From positions 64,841,370-64,905,369 of the forward strand of contig CM055096.1 of NCBI GenBank assembly GCA_029204225.1: a stretch of DNA of 64,000 nt, read 5' to 3'. How positions within the stretch are numbered: position 1 is the first letter of the stretch; each line of letters opens with the position of its first letter. The notes below the pieces were generated by a model. The model had not been told where the DNA came from. It made no database searches and saw only the letters and a list, made by a program, of their open reading frames with translations. Both the position numbers and the translations under genes were made by a program. Origin of the DNA: Diphasiastrum complanatum (Eukaryota > Streptophyta > Lycopodiopsida > Lycopodiales > Lycopodiaceae). This document shows positions 10,219 to 22,949 of this stretch, piece after piece.

Positions 10219-10583
10219 AATTTGCTTCGGAGCATGGGGGTATGTCAAGCATTGTGTTACAAAAAGCCTTTATCGCAACCGAAGAGGGCTTTTTGGATGT
10301 TGTCGCAAGGTCTTGGCTAAAAAGGCCCAAAATTGCTTCAAGTGGATCATGTTCTTTGGTTGGTGTTATATGGGGTGATATGCTTTATGTTGCTAATCTT
10401 GGAGATTCACGAGCTATTCTAGGGCACTCGAAAGTGGATGGAGTCATTGAAGTTATGCAACTATCAACAGAGCATAATGCAAGTATTGAAGCAGTTAGAC
10501 AAGAGCTTCAAATGTTGCATCCTGATGATTCACACATAGTTATGTTTAAACAAGGTGTATGGCGAGTCAAGGGTATTATCCAG
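10219..10583 (+). CDS. Protein phosphatase 2C, clade-D-like, internal exon
   Basis: The exon follows a polypyrimidine tract and AG (acceptor at 10217-10218) and ends at a GT donor (10584). It encodes FASEHGGMSS, KAFIATEEGFLDVV, SSGSCSLVGVIWGDMLYVANLGDSRAI..., TEHNASIEAVRQEL and LHPDDSHIV, the central part of a plant PP2C. These are Mn/Mg-dependent Ser/Thr phosphatases; plant clade D members act at the plasma membrane on H+-ATPases and immune kinases. The clade call is by eye. The preceding exon, which should carry the first metal-binding motif DGHGG, is not found anywhere upstream in the window, where everything is transposon. The gene may have a first intron longer than 10 kb, or be truncated. 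Confidence 0.85.
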
Positions 10584-13536
10584 GTATCTTTCTTTTTGGG
10601 CACTAAAGCAAAGTCTATTGTATATATGGTGTTTCTTGTTCACATGTCCTCTTAGGATGAGTTATATAGTAGATTTATGCTCCACTTATAGAACCTAATT
10701 CTTGTTAGGTCATTTAATTTGAGTTAGTGGAAGCAAATGTCAATCGTTGTAAATGACAATAGGACTTCACAAGAAATACCAATAAGATTTTGAAGCATCT
10801 AGTAACGTGACAATCATGAGACAAATTTCATTTATTCTTGTAAGGTTTTTTGTGGATTGTTACAAATTAATGCTTTCTTAGGTAGGAACAAAAGCTTAAA
10901 GCTCCTTGTCATAGAAGTTGTTGCTATCATTTCAATGCATGTTTTAAGAATCAGATTTTTTTTGGCATTAGCTTTTTATTTATGGTAAGCTTCCAATGCA
11001 CAAAAATTGAGCATGATGTAGACCTTGTACAATCTATATGACTTAATACTATTTGTTTAGTGTTGACTATGCCTTTATCTAGGTCATGATAATTATGTAG
11101 TTGGGAAAAGGCTACTTATATCATGATTTAGTTAAATTTGACTTTGAGCAAGCTCAAGCAATAATATAGATTTTTCCTTACCTTTCTCTAAAGCTTAGAA
11201 ACCCGTTCCGACCATTTTGGGTCGGAACATACAGTACATTCCGGATTTAAATTAAAGAAACAGGTGGTGCACAGATGAGCATTTGTACTTTACAGAAATT
11301 TCGATTTTTGGCTTCTTGTGACTATCATCTCCTTCATGAAGTCACGAAATGATGCTGTTGACTGAACTTAGTGCTCACCACAGCTGGTTGGGCCTTGGTT
11401 TTTCAGAGCTTTATCTCTCTTGATTCCATCGTTAACTATAGGAAAAATAAGTAAATCTTCCATCTATCTGTTGATGACATTCATTCCAAAACAACCCTTA
11501 CACTTTTTCCTTGGCATAATACTCAACAGTTTCCAGCTCTTAAGGTTCATCGTTCAGCACATTGAGCTCGTTTCCAAGCTTTTGATTAGGGAAATATTAT
11601 GTGGCAAACCATGTTAGTAAATGAATTTGGACATTTGAATGAACCTTGAATGAAGGAGATGATAGTCACAGAAACTTCGCCGCCAATTTCTGCCCTAGCG
11701 TGGCCTGATCCACTTTTCCAGCACCTTTTCTGGTTAAGCAAGTGCGCCCCCTCTTCAAGATTGTGAATGCTTGAAGCTCTGAACCTGTAATCTCCTACAC
11801 CTGTAATCTGCTGAAACCGGGGTCAGAACGAATCCTTCGTTAAATATTTACGAATTTTTTTTAATTTTTCGGGGTCCCATTCTTGAACAGAATGTGTTTT
11901 GGAACGTGTTCCAGAACCCGTTCCGTTCGGGCACTTATGCTCTAAAATTGCACATACTTATTTGGAGCATCATTATTATCAGAGTTTTCACCTATAACAT
12001 TCGTTATGAGGCTTTGGCATTCTTGGGCCATTCATGTAGATTGATCGAGCTTTATTTTACCATGTATTTGTAGCAATTTACACTTCTCATGTTGCAGCTT
12101 TTCATTTAGCACAAATATGTTATCCTAGCTACTTATTCAACCTATCCATAATTGCAACCTAAATATTGCAATGACATTCTCTGACAACATCTACAATTCT
12201 GTGGTTTATATTTGGGGCAAGTACATCAATTTTAATTTATTTTTAGTATACGTTTTTCTTTTTGTAGCCTACTTTGAGGGCAACTTTTTTGCTTGTAGGG
12301 GAGTGTTGCATATAGTGCTTCGCTAGATATGGCAAGTTGGAGTTTGAAAATGAAGGCATTAATTCACTAAATCAATCACCTCAGCACAGTGAGGCTCTAT
12401 TGGCCTATTTATGTTGTGTGGGGCCCGGACTATGGCTAGGTCTGTGATATTGGACTTGGGTCCCACTGCCCAGCAATTACCATAATATAAGTAAAAAGTC
12501 TCTAATAGATGTGAAAGGAATGAATGAAGGGCTCAAGTGCCTAAAAGTATATGGTCTAATGTGCAATCATAACATAGGGCCCGAGGTCCTAGAAGCTGTT
12601 CAAAATATGGTTGTAACAACATTCTCAGTTTTGGCGATTATTTAGCTGACCACGCTCCTACTTCCATTTTAAAAATTAAGATTTTCAAATGTGAATGTTC
12701 TGAACTACCGTTTGGGTAAGCTATTTTTTCTTGTGAAATCATTAATCGAGTGGATTGAGAACCATGAATTCTTGTGAATGCTATTATTTGTAGTTTTAGA
12801 AATATGGACGATATTACCCCAAATGTTCAGGTTAAGGATGGCTCTGTTCTACAAATATCTTGGCATCATATTTTGAGTTGAGTTATTTCATTGGCCCTCC
12901 TTTGTTGTATTTATTAGTCCCTCCATAGACAGTGGTCTCAGGCCTGAGTATGCTAAGAAAAAGATTCCACACTAGTCTGTCTATAATGCTTATACTCTAT
13001 GTAAAACCGCATTGAATTCAAACTTAGAATTCAGAACACAAACATTAGAACTGCCTTATAATGTAGATGTTACAAGACTTTGGTTTTGTATTATGTATTG
13101 CTGCATGCATGGCAGTAAGGACTTATTGTGACTATTGTGATAGGGTATGTGTTACATCCAGAAGCTGGAACTTTATCTCTGGAACAGTGTAGCATTATTT
13201 CCACCACTGGTATTAGAAATTTGTGAGTTTAGCTAACCAATCAAACCAACATTTTTTTAACTGCCTTTAAAATCTTCATGCATGTGTTCCAGAAATTTCT
13301 TACAAGCATTTTCTAGCATCAACTGTTGATTTCCTTTTGGAATAGGAATTAGAATTGGATTTAGTTGCTGTCAGTTTTCATGGTAAAGACACTGAATGAT
13401 ATATTCAGCTACTAACCTAAAGCTAATTAGATTTTGTTTTGGAATTTCTGTGAAATACTATGTTTCTGTTTATGCTGATACATGTGACATTACTCCAGTG
13501 AAAACTTTATCGTTCTCTCCATTATGTTTTCGTCAG
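10584..13536 (+). other. Phosphatase intron
   Basis: A 2,953-bp intron with GT at its start and AG at its end (donor after VKGIIQ, acceptor before VSRSIGDV). AT-rich, without coding signal. It holds a candidate hAT-like foldback element at about 11193-11939; I recognise nothing else in it. Confidence 0.8.
11193..11939. repeat. Candidate foldback/MITE element in the phosphatase intron
   Basis: Two internal arms are inverted: GACTATCATCTCCTTCAT (about 11320-11337) pairs perfectly with ATGAAGGAGATGATAGTC (about 11650-11667), with weaker pairing beyond. Both ends carry CCCGTTCCG-type sequence. The direct 7-mer CTCTAAA flanks the block at 11186-11192 and 11940-11946 and could be a target duplication. 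Ends and class are tentative. Confidence 0.5.
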
Positions 13537-13773
13537 GTGTCAAGGTCAATTGGTGACGTGTATTTGAAACGGCCAGAATTCAACAAGGATCCTCTTATTA
13601 CCCGCTTTCGACTGTCAGAGCCCCTTCAGAGGCCAGTGCTAACAGCTGAGCCATCCATCATCACTCGCAAGCTTATACCTCAAGATAAGTTTGTAATTTT
13701 CGCATCAGATGGCCTATGGGAGCATCTGACTAACCAGGAAGCTGTTGACATTGTATACAGGCATCCTCGCAAG
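13537..13773 (+). CDS. Protein phosphatase 2C, internal exon
   Basis: A 237-bp exon in phase 0, starting after CAG at 13536 and ending before GT at 13774. It encodes [15 protein letters not shown], then [18 protein letters not shown] and the metal-binding [19 protein letters not shown]. It joins in frame to the exon ending at 10583 and the exon starting at 21368. There is no stop or frameshift, which argues that the gene has been under selection until recently. The next intron is 7.6 kb because transposons sit in it. Confidence 0.9.
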
Positions 13774-14640
13774 GTTGGTTCATGTGACTTTCTATGTCTT
13801 CAAGTCAGCTAAAACTCTTAGGATGACGCTCAAATTTTTTGAGTTTGTAAATACCATTACTGAGTGCAACACATGCTTCAACCATAGTTACAATCAGAAA
13901 TGTTGATAGAGGTTTGAAACGTTTTTCAAAGTTGTACTTTTGAAACACAGAAGGAAATGTAGGTCCTAAAGAGACTGAAGTAGCTCATGCTCCAGATTAT
14001 TTATGTACCACCACCTGTTTCAGAACTTTGATAATATAGTGAGCACTAACTACTAAGCAAAAGTTCTGTTACTAATGTATAATCTTGTATAATTATAGTC
14101 TCCAAATGCTAGGCAATCTTTAAATCAATGTCATCCATTTGAGATCTATCTCGTGATTCTATTGTTACTATGCCCTATTTGATTGATAATGGCCATTTTG
14201 CATATTTGTCAGTACCACTTAAAAGTGGGAAAAAAAAAATCTGAACTTTTGAAGGATTTTCAAAAAGAACTGAAATATGTTTTTGCGTTTGGACATTTGA
14301 AATGCTTGGTTGGAACTATGATAACATAGGGAAAGTAACAGAATGTAAGTGCAAAGGCAAATTAGCTTATTTCTTTGCCTACATTTAAGTTGTTTATCAG
14401 GTTTGGTAGCATGATTAAAAGCATCCTAACTGCTCCTTAATTGCTAGGAATTTCACCATAGTTAGTTAGTAGTACCTGACCTTTTCCACCCCCAGGAGAT
14501 GGAAATATTGAGAAGCTGTTTCAGATTTTTCTCATTATTCGTGAAAATTTGCCCAATGCAATCAAATCTTTTACTCGAGACGGAAAGTTGCTAATGCTTA
14601 TGAAAGCATACTGTTTGGATTAGAGACTACTGCATTAGAT
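13774..14640 (+). other. First part of the long phosphatase intron
   Basis: AT-rich intron sequence with nothing I can identify. The whole intron runs from 13774 to 21367 and contains the features listed next. Confidence 0.6.
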
Positions 14641-16640
14641 TCTTATAATCATTGTGATGTGCTAAGCATAGCATCCAAACATCTAATCCATTCTTAAACA
14701 TCAAATTAGCATAATGAAAGCAAGGAACTAGGCAAAATAAAGACACTTTCACCAAATTAGACAACATAAGATTGATGGGATCCTCTTGATCACATGTACG
14801 CAAGGAATTTGACAGCTTTGAATCTGCTTTCCAATTGAACTTGATTTTCTTGACAATAGAATCAACGACACTATCTAACCCTATTTCCATCAACTCCTAT
14901 TGTCAATACCACATCAGACACACTAAATGGTTGTCCAATGTAGAGTTGCTTTAGATCTTGAAATGTATTTCTCATAGTTGACTCCATTGAAGCAATGTTA
15001 TTACTATTTCAATCATCAAAAAGCTCATTGCTGTATTGGTATTTGAACTTATCGTCATTGTTATGTCTCTCGTTTGATCCATATTCAAAAGTAGTTCCAT
15101 ATAGATCATTATCAATAATGTGACTGTAACTTCCGACTATGGGAGTAAGTTGTGATTTTGACAATCAGATTGTACTCCACGTTCAAGCCACAACTGTAGA
15201 GATCTGCACTGTTCATATTTTTCCTTTGTTCACCAAGGCTCTTGGAAAAAACTTGATCTTGATGGTCATCTTCATGAACTTTTCTATTAGTGCTTTGTTG
15301 ATAGGACTCGGGGATTGTTTTAATTGGTACCATGATTCTATATAATATTATGTGAAAATTTTAATACACAACTCTTTGAAATCTTTCCACGATTGAGATT
15401 TTAACTTGGGATAACATAGCACCAGATCAAGGTTAAAATTAGTTCCAATCAGCTGTTGTGGAAATCTTTTTGTGTTGGAAAAAACATCATTACAAGTCTG
15501 TTCAATACAGAGAGGCTGCTGATCAGCTATCCCTCAGTTCATCACACGTTGCTTCCCCTTGTTGTTTTGCAATGCCATAATCACTTCTTGCTCATTATTT
15601 TAGATGAGTGGACCGATTCTCAGATGTTGAAAAATAGTATTGGTCTTACCAAAATGAGGATTGGCATTTATAGATGGCAAAGGATTAATATTGGTATTAC
15701 CATGATTAAGACTGGCGTCTGGTTTTTGTGAAATGTAGCTTGACATCATCATCAAAATCTGGTCTTGGAACTGCCGCAATGTTTGTACATTTTGTTCGGT
15801 ACTTTGCTGTAAGGCAGATAGGACTATTTGAAGTAGTGACATTATCCTATATGGCAGATAAAATGTTTTTTGAACTAGCTGAAATTTTATCTAAGATTTC
15901 TTCTATTCCAATATTCAGCTCATTGGGCTCTTCAATGTGGCCTGATCTAGGTGCCACATTGTTTATTAGATTGAGCTGAGCACTTTCGCTTTTAATAGTA
16001 CTATAATCTGACCTTATAACATCGTGGTTGGCGATTGCTTTTGAAGGTTTGCTGAACTGGTTCGGTCCATGGAAAATTGCTCAAGCCATGTTGAGGTTCA
16101 GCTTGAATGTTGCCATAGCTCTCAATTTCTTGTGTGCTATCATTACCTAAGATGACTTTGTTTCGTTGCCTTCATGCACATAATTAGTTTACCACACGTT
16201 ATGTGAAGTCACATGTTAATGATGCACCAAAGTCGAGGTACTCCTCACCTTTTCTTGGAGAAGAATTCATTGTCATGATCCCGCTTCCTCGTACATTCAT
16301 AGTAGCTTACCTGATTTGGCATTCATTTACAAAGTGTCCATCCTTTTTACATTTAACATGGATCTTACTTTCTTGATCATTTGAGGGTGTACAAAATCCA
16401 CTACCAGAACTTTGAAAGTAGTAGAAGATTATCACCTTGGTCTTGTGAAGGTCAATAGGAAGAGTTGGACAGTTCCTTTGATAGTTGCCTCTTCTTTTGT
16501 CTTGATCTCTTCCTCTTAGATTATTTGAGTTTGCCGTAAGCTTAATCCTCGGCTCTTCAAATCTCCAGATTGAGATCCTTTTCTTATTAACTCTTCTTGC
16601 AAGAGAATTCATGAGAATTTTTTAATTGCAGATGTCTCCT
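14640..16640 (-). pseudogene. Decayed gag-like coding remnant, unclassified
   Basis: On the minus strand several broken frames (16612-16307, 15990-15700, 15842-15600, 15333-15112, 14893-14627) read like one long decayed protein: a basic stretch, a degenerate zinc knuckle KCKKDGHFVNEC at about 16330 with its first cysteine lost, then a low-complexity Asn/Ser-rich region. I cannot assign a family; a retrotransposon Gag is most likely but a Mutator-type protein is possible. No LTRs are evident. Confidence 0.35.
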
Positions 16641-16650
16641 GCACCATTTA

Positions 16651-17201
16651 TGTTGCCACTAGATGTCGACAATAAGAGGGAAGTCACTCCATTACTACAC
16701 TCAAAATATCAACATCAGCCAATGTCACAAGCCAATCTCTCCAAGCTCGTGAATCCTCGAAGCCGGTGTGTAGAATGAACCTCCCAACCATAGGCACCCC
16801 CTCCTTGAGTCCTTCTACCTGCTATTCCCGTCAACTGGCACATGGCATCCACCTGTGGGTGATCAGTCCACTTGGCGTGCCTAGCCCCTGTGACCTGTGA
16901 ATACTGAGTGACTCATAGGGTACCACCCCCGTGCCCCGCCAAAGACCTGTGACCCTCTTGGTCACCCCGACTACTTGCCGGCTAGCATCTCGTCACTGAC
17001 GGCTAGGGTCCCGACGGTCAAGACACACCGCATCTGTGACAACTTGTCAGGTGGCCACACCGGGTCACTGCTCGTGACGCACCGGTCCCAACTTGGGACA
17101 GATGTCCTCCTCGGTCACCGGCCCTTGCCAATACTTGGCCTCAGGCCCTCTGGTGACCGGCCGTGCCAAGGTCATGATAGAGTCGTAACTGGACTCTAAC
17201 A
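16651..17201 (-). repeat. 3' LTR of the intronic gypsy relic
   Basis: The right end is clear: on the element strand a purine tract (AAAGGAGGGAAGG) is followed by TGTTAGAGTCCAG at 17201. The GC-rich LTR extends left; its outer end is uncertain and is placed at TGTTGCC (16651), with 16664 or 16723 as alternatives. No partner LTR is seen. Confidence 0.6.
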
Positions 17202-19740
17202 ATCCTTCCCTCCTTTGGCAAGTCATCGGTCCTCGATGACAAACTCTGGGTAAGACTTCTGCAACGCCTGTCGCGTCTCCCAGGTAGCATCTGACAACGG
17301 ATGCCCTTTCCAGGTTACTAGATACTCTTGAAGGAGACGATTCCGCAATCGTCGCTCCCTTCGATCTAGGATTCTGTCTGGCCCATAACCTGTGGTGTCT
17401 TTCTCATCAAGAGACACTAGACCTTCCACCAGGCTATCACCATCGTGCAAACATCTCTTCAATTTGCTAACATGGAACCTTGCATCCCACAGGTAGTTGT
17501 AGCTTATAAGCTACTTGGCTCACCTTCTTAATAATCAACCATGGTCCACAATACCTAGGAGATAACTTGGCGCACTTTCCTGTGCGTAGCACCTTCGACC
17601 TCGAAGGGACTAGTAAATACACCCAATCTCCATTCTCAAATTCCCGATAAGTATGGTTCTCACGAGCATAACTCTCTGCCCTAGCTACAACTTTGGACAA
17701 GTTATCTCGTGCCAACTCTAGCTTCTGCTGCATCTGAGCCAAAACCTCTACAGCACTAGGTACCCTATGCGGAATCCCTATGATTGCAGGACTTAGTGGC
17801 CTGAAACCATAATTGAGCTCAAATGGACTCAATCCAGTGGACGCATGTCTCTTATCATTGTACGCGAACTCCAATAGCTAAAAATGCTTTACCCAGTCTG
17901 TTTGCGTACTACTCACATATGCCCTAAGCATATCTTCCAAGATCTGATTCACTCACTCTGTCTGACCATCCGTCTGAGGATTCTCAGAGCTACTCATCCG
18001 CAACTGTGTTCCCAGCTTGGCGAACACCTCAATCCAAAAATTTCCCGTAAACTTGGGATCCCTGTCAGAAACTATGGACTTCAGAAGACCATGTAACCTG
18101 ACAATATTCTGAATAAACAACTCAGCCACTTGTGGAGCTGTGACCTTCTTGGTCGTTGCGATGAAATGAGCCATCTTGGAAAACCTGTCTACCACTACCG
18201 TAACGGAATTTAATCCATTTTGGGTCTTGGGTAGCCTAACAATAAAATCCATAGAGATTCTTGCCTACCTTCCTGTAGATATCTCAAGTGGATGTAGCAA
18301 GCCCGGAGGACTTACTCTCTTGGCCTTGTTCACCTGACAAACCGTGCAACGCTGGACGTACTCTCTTACATCCCGCTGCAATCGTGGTAAAAAATAATGC
18401 CTTCTCAAAAACTCACTGGTCTTATCAATACCAGGGTGCCTTGTGCAGGGACTAACATGGCATTCATGAAGTATCTTACGATGAAGATCCTTCACGTCTG
18501 GCACAAATACTTTTCCGTTTTCTCAACTACATACCTTCCTTCACGGTGTATGTCAAATAAGTACTGGTGTGTTCCTCTACGGAAGTGACAGGCGAGGCTG
18601 ACTCTTCCGCTTGGTCGACTAACTTGCATGCATAGGCTACACCCACTGACAATGTGGGTCCTTTTGCTGAGCCCTCTTGATCTCCTCCATGAGATCACTG
18701 TCAACTACAGACAAGGCTCATCTGATGCAGTACCAACGATAGTGCATTAGCGACCACATTTTCCTTCCCTCTTCGGAAGCGAATTTCCAAATGAAATTCC
18801 TGCATCAGCTCGGCCCACCGAGCTTGGCGGCCTTACAAATCTGGCTGAGTGCAAAATACTTTAAAGTATAATGATCTGTGTACACATAAAACTCAGCATG
18901 TACTCACATACAGCTCTTGCTCCTGTGCGGGTATACCATCTTGGCTCAACATTGTACCTACGGCAATGCCACTTGCATCCGTCTCTAGGTCAAACGGTAT
19001 CTGGGTATCAATAAACTTGAGAACTGGAGCCGTGGCCAACGCCTCCATCAAGTTCTCAAACCAGTGCTGAGCTTCAGCAACCCATCGATCTACAGTGTTG
19101 TTTTTCCGTAACTGGTCCATCAAAGGAGCAACTACCTTGGAATAGTTCCTAACGAACTACCGGTAGAACTTGTAAAAACTTAGGAAAAATTGTAATTGGC
19201 GTATATCGGCAGGCCTCGGCCACTTCTTAGCCCCAGCCACCTTGGCTGGGTCAACCGAAATACCCTCAACTGTCACTACGTGACCCAAATACTCGACACG
19301 AGTCTTACACAACTCTGTCTTCTGAGCATTGGCATACAAGACAGAAGCTTGTAACTTGCCCAATACGGTCTTGAGATGAACCTCATGCTGCTCGACCACT
19401 TTACTAAAAACCAATATATCGTCAATAAATTGACGACAAACTTGCCCATATAGTCTCGCAAGACATCGTTCATGAGCATCATGAACGTGGCTGGGGCATT
19501 GGTTAACCCAAATGGCATAAGCAAAACTCAAAATGACCAAAACGGGTTCGGAAGGCCGTCTTCTAGACGTCTTCATCCCAAATCCGTATTTGATGGTATC
19601 CACTTTTGAGATCTATCTTACTGAAAACGGTTGCACCTTGCAACGCATCCAGTAGATCATCAATCCTGGGCATCGGATACTTGTGCTTTACAGTGACCTT
19701 ATTCAATCCCCTGTAATCTACACACATCCAGAGTGAATTG
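17202..19740 (-). pseudogene. gypsy chromovirus pol relic in the phosphatase intron
   Basis: Minus-strand pieces, in element order: reverse transcriptase ([33 protein letters not shown] at about 19735-19563, then [13 protein letters not shown] and [14 protein letters not shown]), RNase H (DLETDASGIAVG), integrase zinc domain (HPGIDKT, CTVCQVNK at 18504-18265), integrase core ([22 protein letters not shown]), integrase C-terminus and a chromodomain (QEYLVTWKGHPLSDATWE at 17462-17223). Several stops and frameshifts. Gag and the 5' LTR are missing: the element is cut off inside RT at about 19740. Confidence 0.88.
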
Positions 19741-19834
19741 TATAAAAGGGTGGAAGTATTTTGTTTTGTCAACAATAGACTGATAAACAATTGTGTATTG
19801 AGGGAAACTCTTTTGGAATCACGAGTGTAACGAT

Positions 19835-20010
19835 CGCCAAGTGAAGATTTTCTAGATCATGTTGCATGCACCAAAAGGATGATTGTGGAGCCAAACCACC
19901 CAATCAACTAGAAACTGAGAGTCAACAAACCCTGATCAGCTTCACTCCCAAGCCACGGTGATTGAATACACGAGATGAGAGATTGGCAACTAGAACTGGA
20001 ACTAGAAAAT
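19835..20010. repeat. Dispersed repeat copy A
   Basis: This segment resembles 48025-48190 in direct orientation. Shared words include GGAGCCAAACCACCCAA, AATCAGCTTCACTCC and ATTGAATACA. It lies just beyond the broken end of the gypsy relic. Probably part of an unrecognised transposon. Confidence 0.6.
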
Positions 20011-20548
20011 GTGAGGTAGTGGGCGAGTTCCTATAGGTATATTTATAAGCCCCAATGACCTAGGAATATTTTTTATAGGATGCCAATTTTCAACGAATTG
20101 CTTTTGATCTCCTTTACATGTATAAAAAGCAGTTAGACACCATGTACTAGGTCCACATGTCCTAATGGGTATGCCTGGGCCTTCACAAGGTTAGCCTTGG
20201 CGAAACTTGTACACTAGAGTACCAAATATCCACGTCAAGGATTATTTCGGATCCCTTATATTGGACATGGACGTAACAATGAGCTATTGCACATAATTAT
20301 CACTCGTATTTCTAGTTGAATTCCAAACTTATGGATGATGAGGATGAACTAAGATATTTAATGGCCTACTTTACAGATAGATTTTCAACAATTTGGAAAT
20401 TATGACATGGATAAATGAGTTGATTCTTTTCTTTTGAATTTGGATCCAATAGGTGGTTAAAATTCAACCATACATAGGCTGTCAACAATCCTTTACTTAG
20501 TTCCCAAAATCGTTTTATAAAGGCTTATAGACCTGTGTTTTCATTGAT

Positions 20549-21134
20549 CAAGGACCAATCTAAATCTGTAAATAAATAAAAAGCCTGTTCCAATCGTAAT
20601 CTAATTGATGGCAAACTGTAGTAGTTAACTAGTTAAGGAGACTGACTAGGCAAACTATCTATCTATAGTAAACGTTTATTCTAACTAAACTATCAAAAAA
20701 ATTGTAACCACTAATGATATTGCCTTAAAAAGAAAATTGCAAATCGGGTTGTGGATGGACTGATGATCCAGAACATGCATTCCCAATCATATTTGCTGCA
20801 ACAATGTGGTATATGTGTATGTGTATGTATTTATGGAGAGGGAGAGAGAGAGAGAGACCAAGGACCAATCTAAAACTATAAATAAATAAAAAAACCTGTT
20901 CCAATAGTAATCTAATTCAGGCAAACTCTAGTAAACAAGTTATGGAGACTGACTAGGCAAACTAACTATCTATAGTAAACATTATATTAACTAAACTAAA
21001 AAAAAATTGTAACCACTAATGATATTGCCTTAAAAAGAGAATTGCAATCGGGTTGTGGATGACTGATGATCCAGAACATGCATTCCCAATCATATTTGCT
21101 GCAACAATGTGGTATATGTGTATGTGTGTGTACT

Positions 21135-21204
<70 letters not shown>
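20549..21204 (+). repeat. 310-bp tandem duplication with GA tails
   Basis: Unit 1 (20549-20858) and unit 2 (20859-21204) begin with CAAGGACCAATCTAAA and run in parallel to a (GT)n-like stretch followed by (GA)n. The start-to-start offset is exactly 310 bp. The GA tail is short in unit 1 and about 66 bp in unit 2 (21139-21204). The units differ by scattered substitutions and small indels, so the duplication is not recent. It lies 160 bp before the last phosphatase exon. Confidence 0.9.
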
Positions 21205-21209
<5 letters not shown>

Positions 21210-21367
21210 ACTAGTTGCTGGTTAACTTCTAAAGACTTGTCATTATGTCACATTATTCAACTCCCCTTTCATAGTCAAGTTAAGTATTGACTATTATCTA
21301 GATGGGTGTGCCATCTTTCACTTTCTAGACTTTGCCATTGGCTTATACATCTATCTTTTCAATGCAG

Positions 21368-21565
21368 GGAGTTGCTCGAAGGTTGATTAATGTAGCTCTT
21401 GAGGAGGCTGCCAGAAAACGAGAAATTCGATACATTGATCTTAATAAGATTGATAAAGGTATTAGGCGACACCTGCATGATGATATTACTGTTGTTGTCA
21501 TATTTTTGGATCACAACATGATAAGTGCTGGCTCCAGCATTACTCCATATTCTGTAAGAAGCTAA
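21368..21565 (+). CDS. Protein phosphatase 2C, last coding exon
   Basis: Starts after TGCAG (21363-21367) in phase 0 and ends at TAA 21563-21565. It encodes [20 protein letters not shown], then [20 protein letters not shown], where the paired Asp residues are the last metal ligand of the PP2C fold, and a short tail typical of clade D. With the other two exons this gives about 265 residues, roughly the C-terminal two thirds of a normal 370-400 residue protein. The 3' untranslated region follows. Confidence 0.9.
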   Translation, partial: GVARRLINVALEEAARKREIRYIDLNKIDKGIRRHLHDDITVVVIFLDHNMISAGSSITPYSVRS

Positions 21566-21987
21566 AATAATCCCCCGTTTTTAAGCTCCGATATCCTTGG
21601 TTTCCCTCTTAAAAATAAATTCCTGCTTCCAATGTTAATGACATATTAGCATTTATGATGTAAAATAGTCCAAGCTATTGATTTTCATCTGTTATCATTA
21701 TGTGTGCCCTTCAAAATTGCGCAAGGGCAAAGTCTTGTCTCCACAATCCCTTGCCATTTTCTTATGCTCTGAAGAATCTTTTTCTAGGTTGAAGGTTTTG
21801 TGGCATGCTAGAAGTAGCATGTAAATTGACTTTCTTAGCCATTTTGTTATCCTTTCTTACAAAAAAAACTTCTGCTGATAAATGTGACTGTAAGTTTTCG
21901 GAAAATTGTGATGTCCTCGATCTGTTTCATTTAAGGCAACCATAGTATTGCAATTTCAAGTTAGGCGCATGTTACAATGTGCGTGTA

Positions 21988-22055
<68 letters not shown>

Positions 22056-22057
22056 GG
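21988..22057 (+). repeat. (GT)n(GA)n compound microsatellite
   Basis: GT repeats passing directly into GA repeats, with one interruption near the right end. Confidence 0.95.
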
Positions 22058-22848
22058 AGCACGTGGTGTGTAATTTCCATGATTTAAATGTACATATTAC
22101 CTGCTTGGCAAGTTAGTTGTACGTTTTTGGTACATGTGGTGTCAATGAAATTTATCTTGCCTATGCTCAAACCATTGTATTCAATTCATGTTATATCTTC
22201 CTCATCATTCATCAAATCTCTGCCTTTATTTTCTCAAGCATGCTCTTTCTCCTCAGCTTTTTAGTGCTCATAACATTCTCAAACTTTGTAGCTCTTTGAT
22301 TCATCTTCTTCACTTCATTGAGGTTCTTCTACCAACATTGGGAGATCTTTAGTCTCTACTCACTCATCTCTTCATGCAACATCCAACTATGTTTGTGTTA
22401 TCAACTTTCCATTTAATTAAAGAGGTCATGAGAGTTTTGGTTTCAAAACATGAGAACAAAATCCTTAATATGAATCCTAGGTCTTATTAGGTTGAGCCCA
22501 CAATTTGGTGGTAAGTGGGAGCAAGTAAACCCACATTGTTGCACATGTATGAGGCATACTTGAATGCTATTTTTTTTTCCTTGTCGTAAATTGAATTATC
22601 TGTACCATCCCATCAAGATCATCATATCCAATTTTCAACTACAAACACTCCTTTAACGCCTTTTAATTTAATTGAGCATGTTAAGTAAGCTAAGCTAGCT
22701 TTTTCAAATAAAATAGAATTCCAACATTTTTGTTTTTTTGGCCCTAGATCTATGGTAATCACTAAATTAGTCTAATTTTAATCTTGATTTTGAGAATATG
22801 GATTGTCTCATCAAAGAAAAAACAAGTCCGCAATACTAAATCTGAACC

Positions 22849-22949
<101 letters not shown>

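Noticed and set aside
9888-10655. A 255-codon frame starting upstream of the phosphatase exon
   Set aside because: Its first 110 codons cross copia remnant and the GA microsatellite; a good splice acceptor at 10217-10218 and PP2C similarity start only at 10219.
11200-11260. LTR boundary in the phosphatase intron
   Set aside because: The CCCGTTCCG sequences are inverted rather than direct and no primer site or purine tract is nearby, so a foldback element is more likely.
13396-13812. A 138-codon frame around the second phosphatase exon
   Set aside because: Only 13537-13773 has PP2C similarity and is bounded by AG and GT; the flanks are intron.
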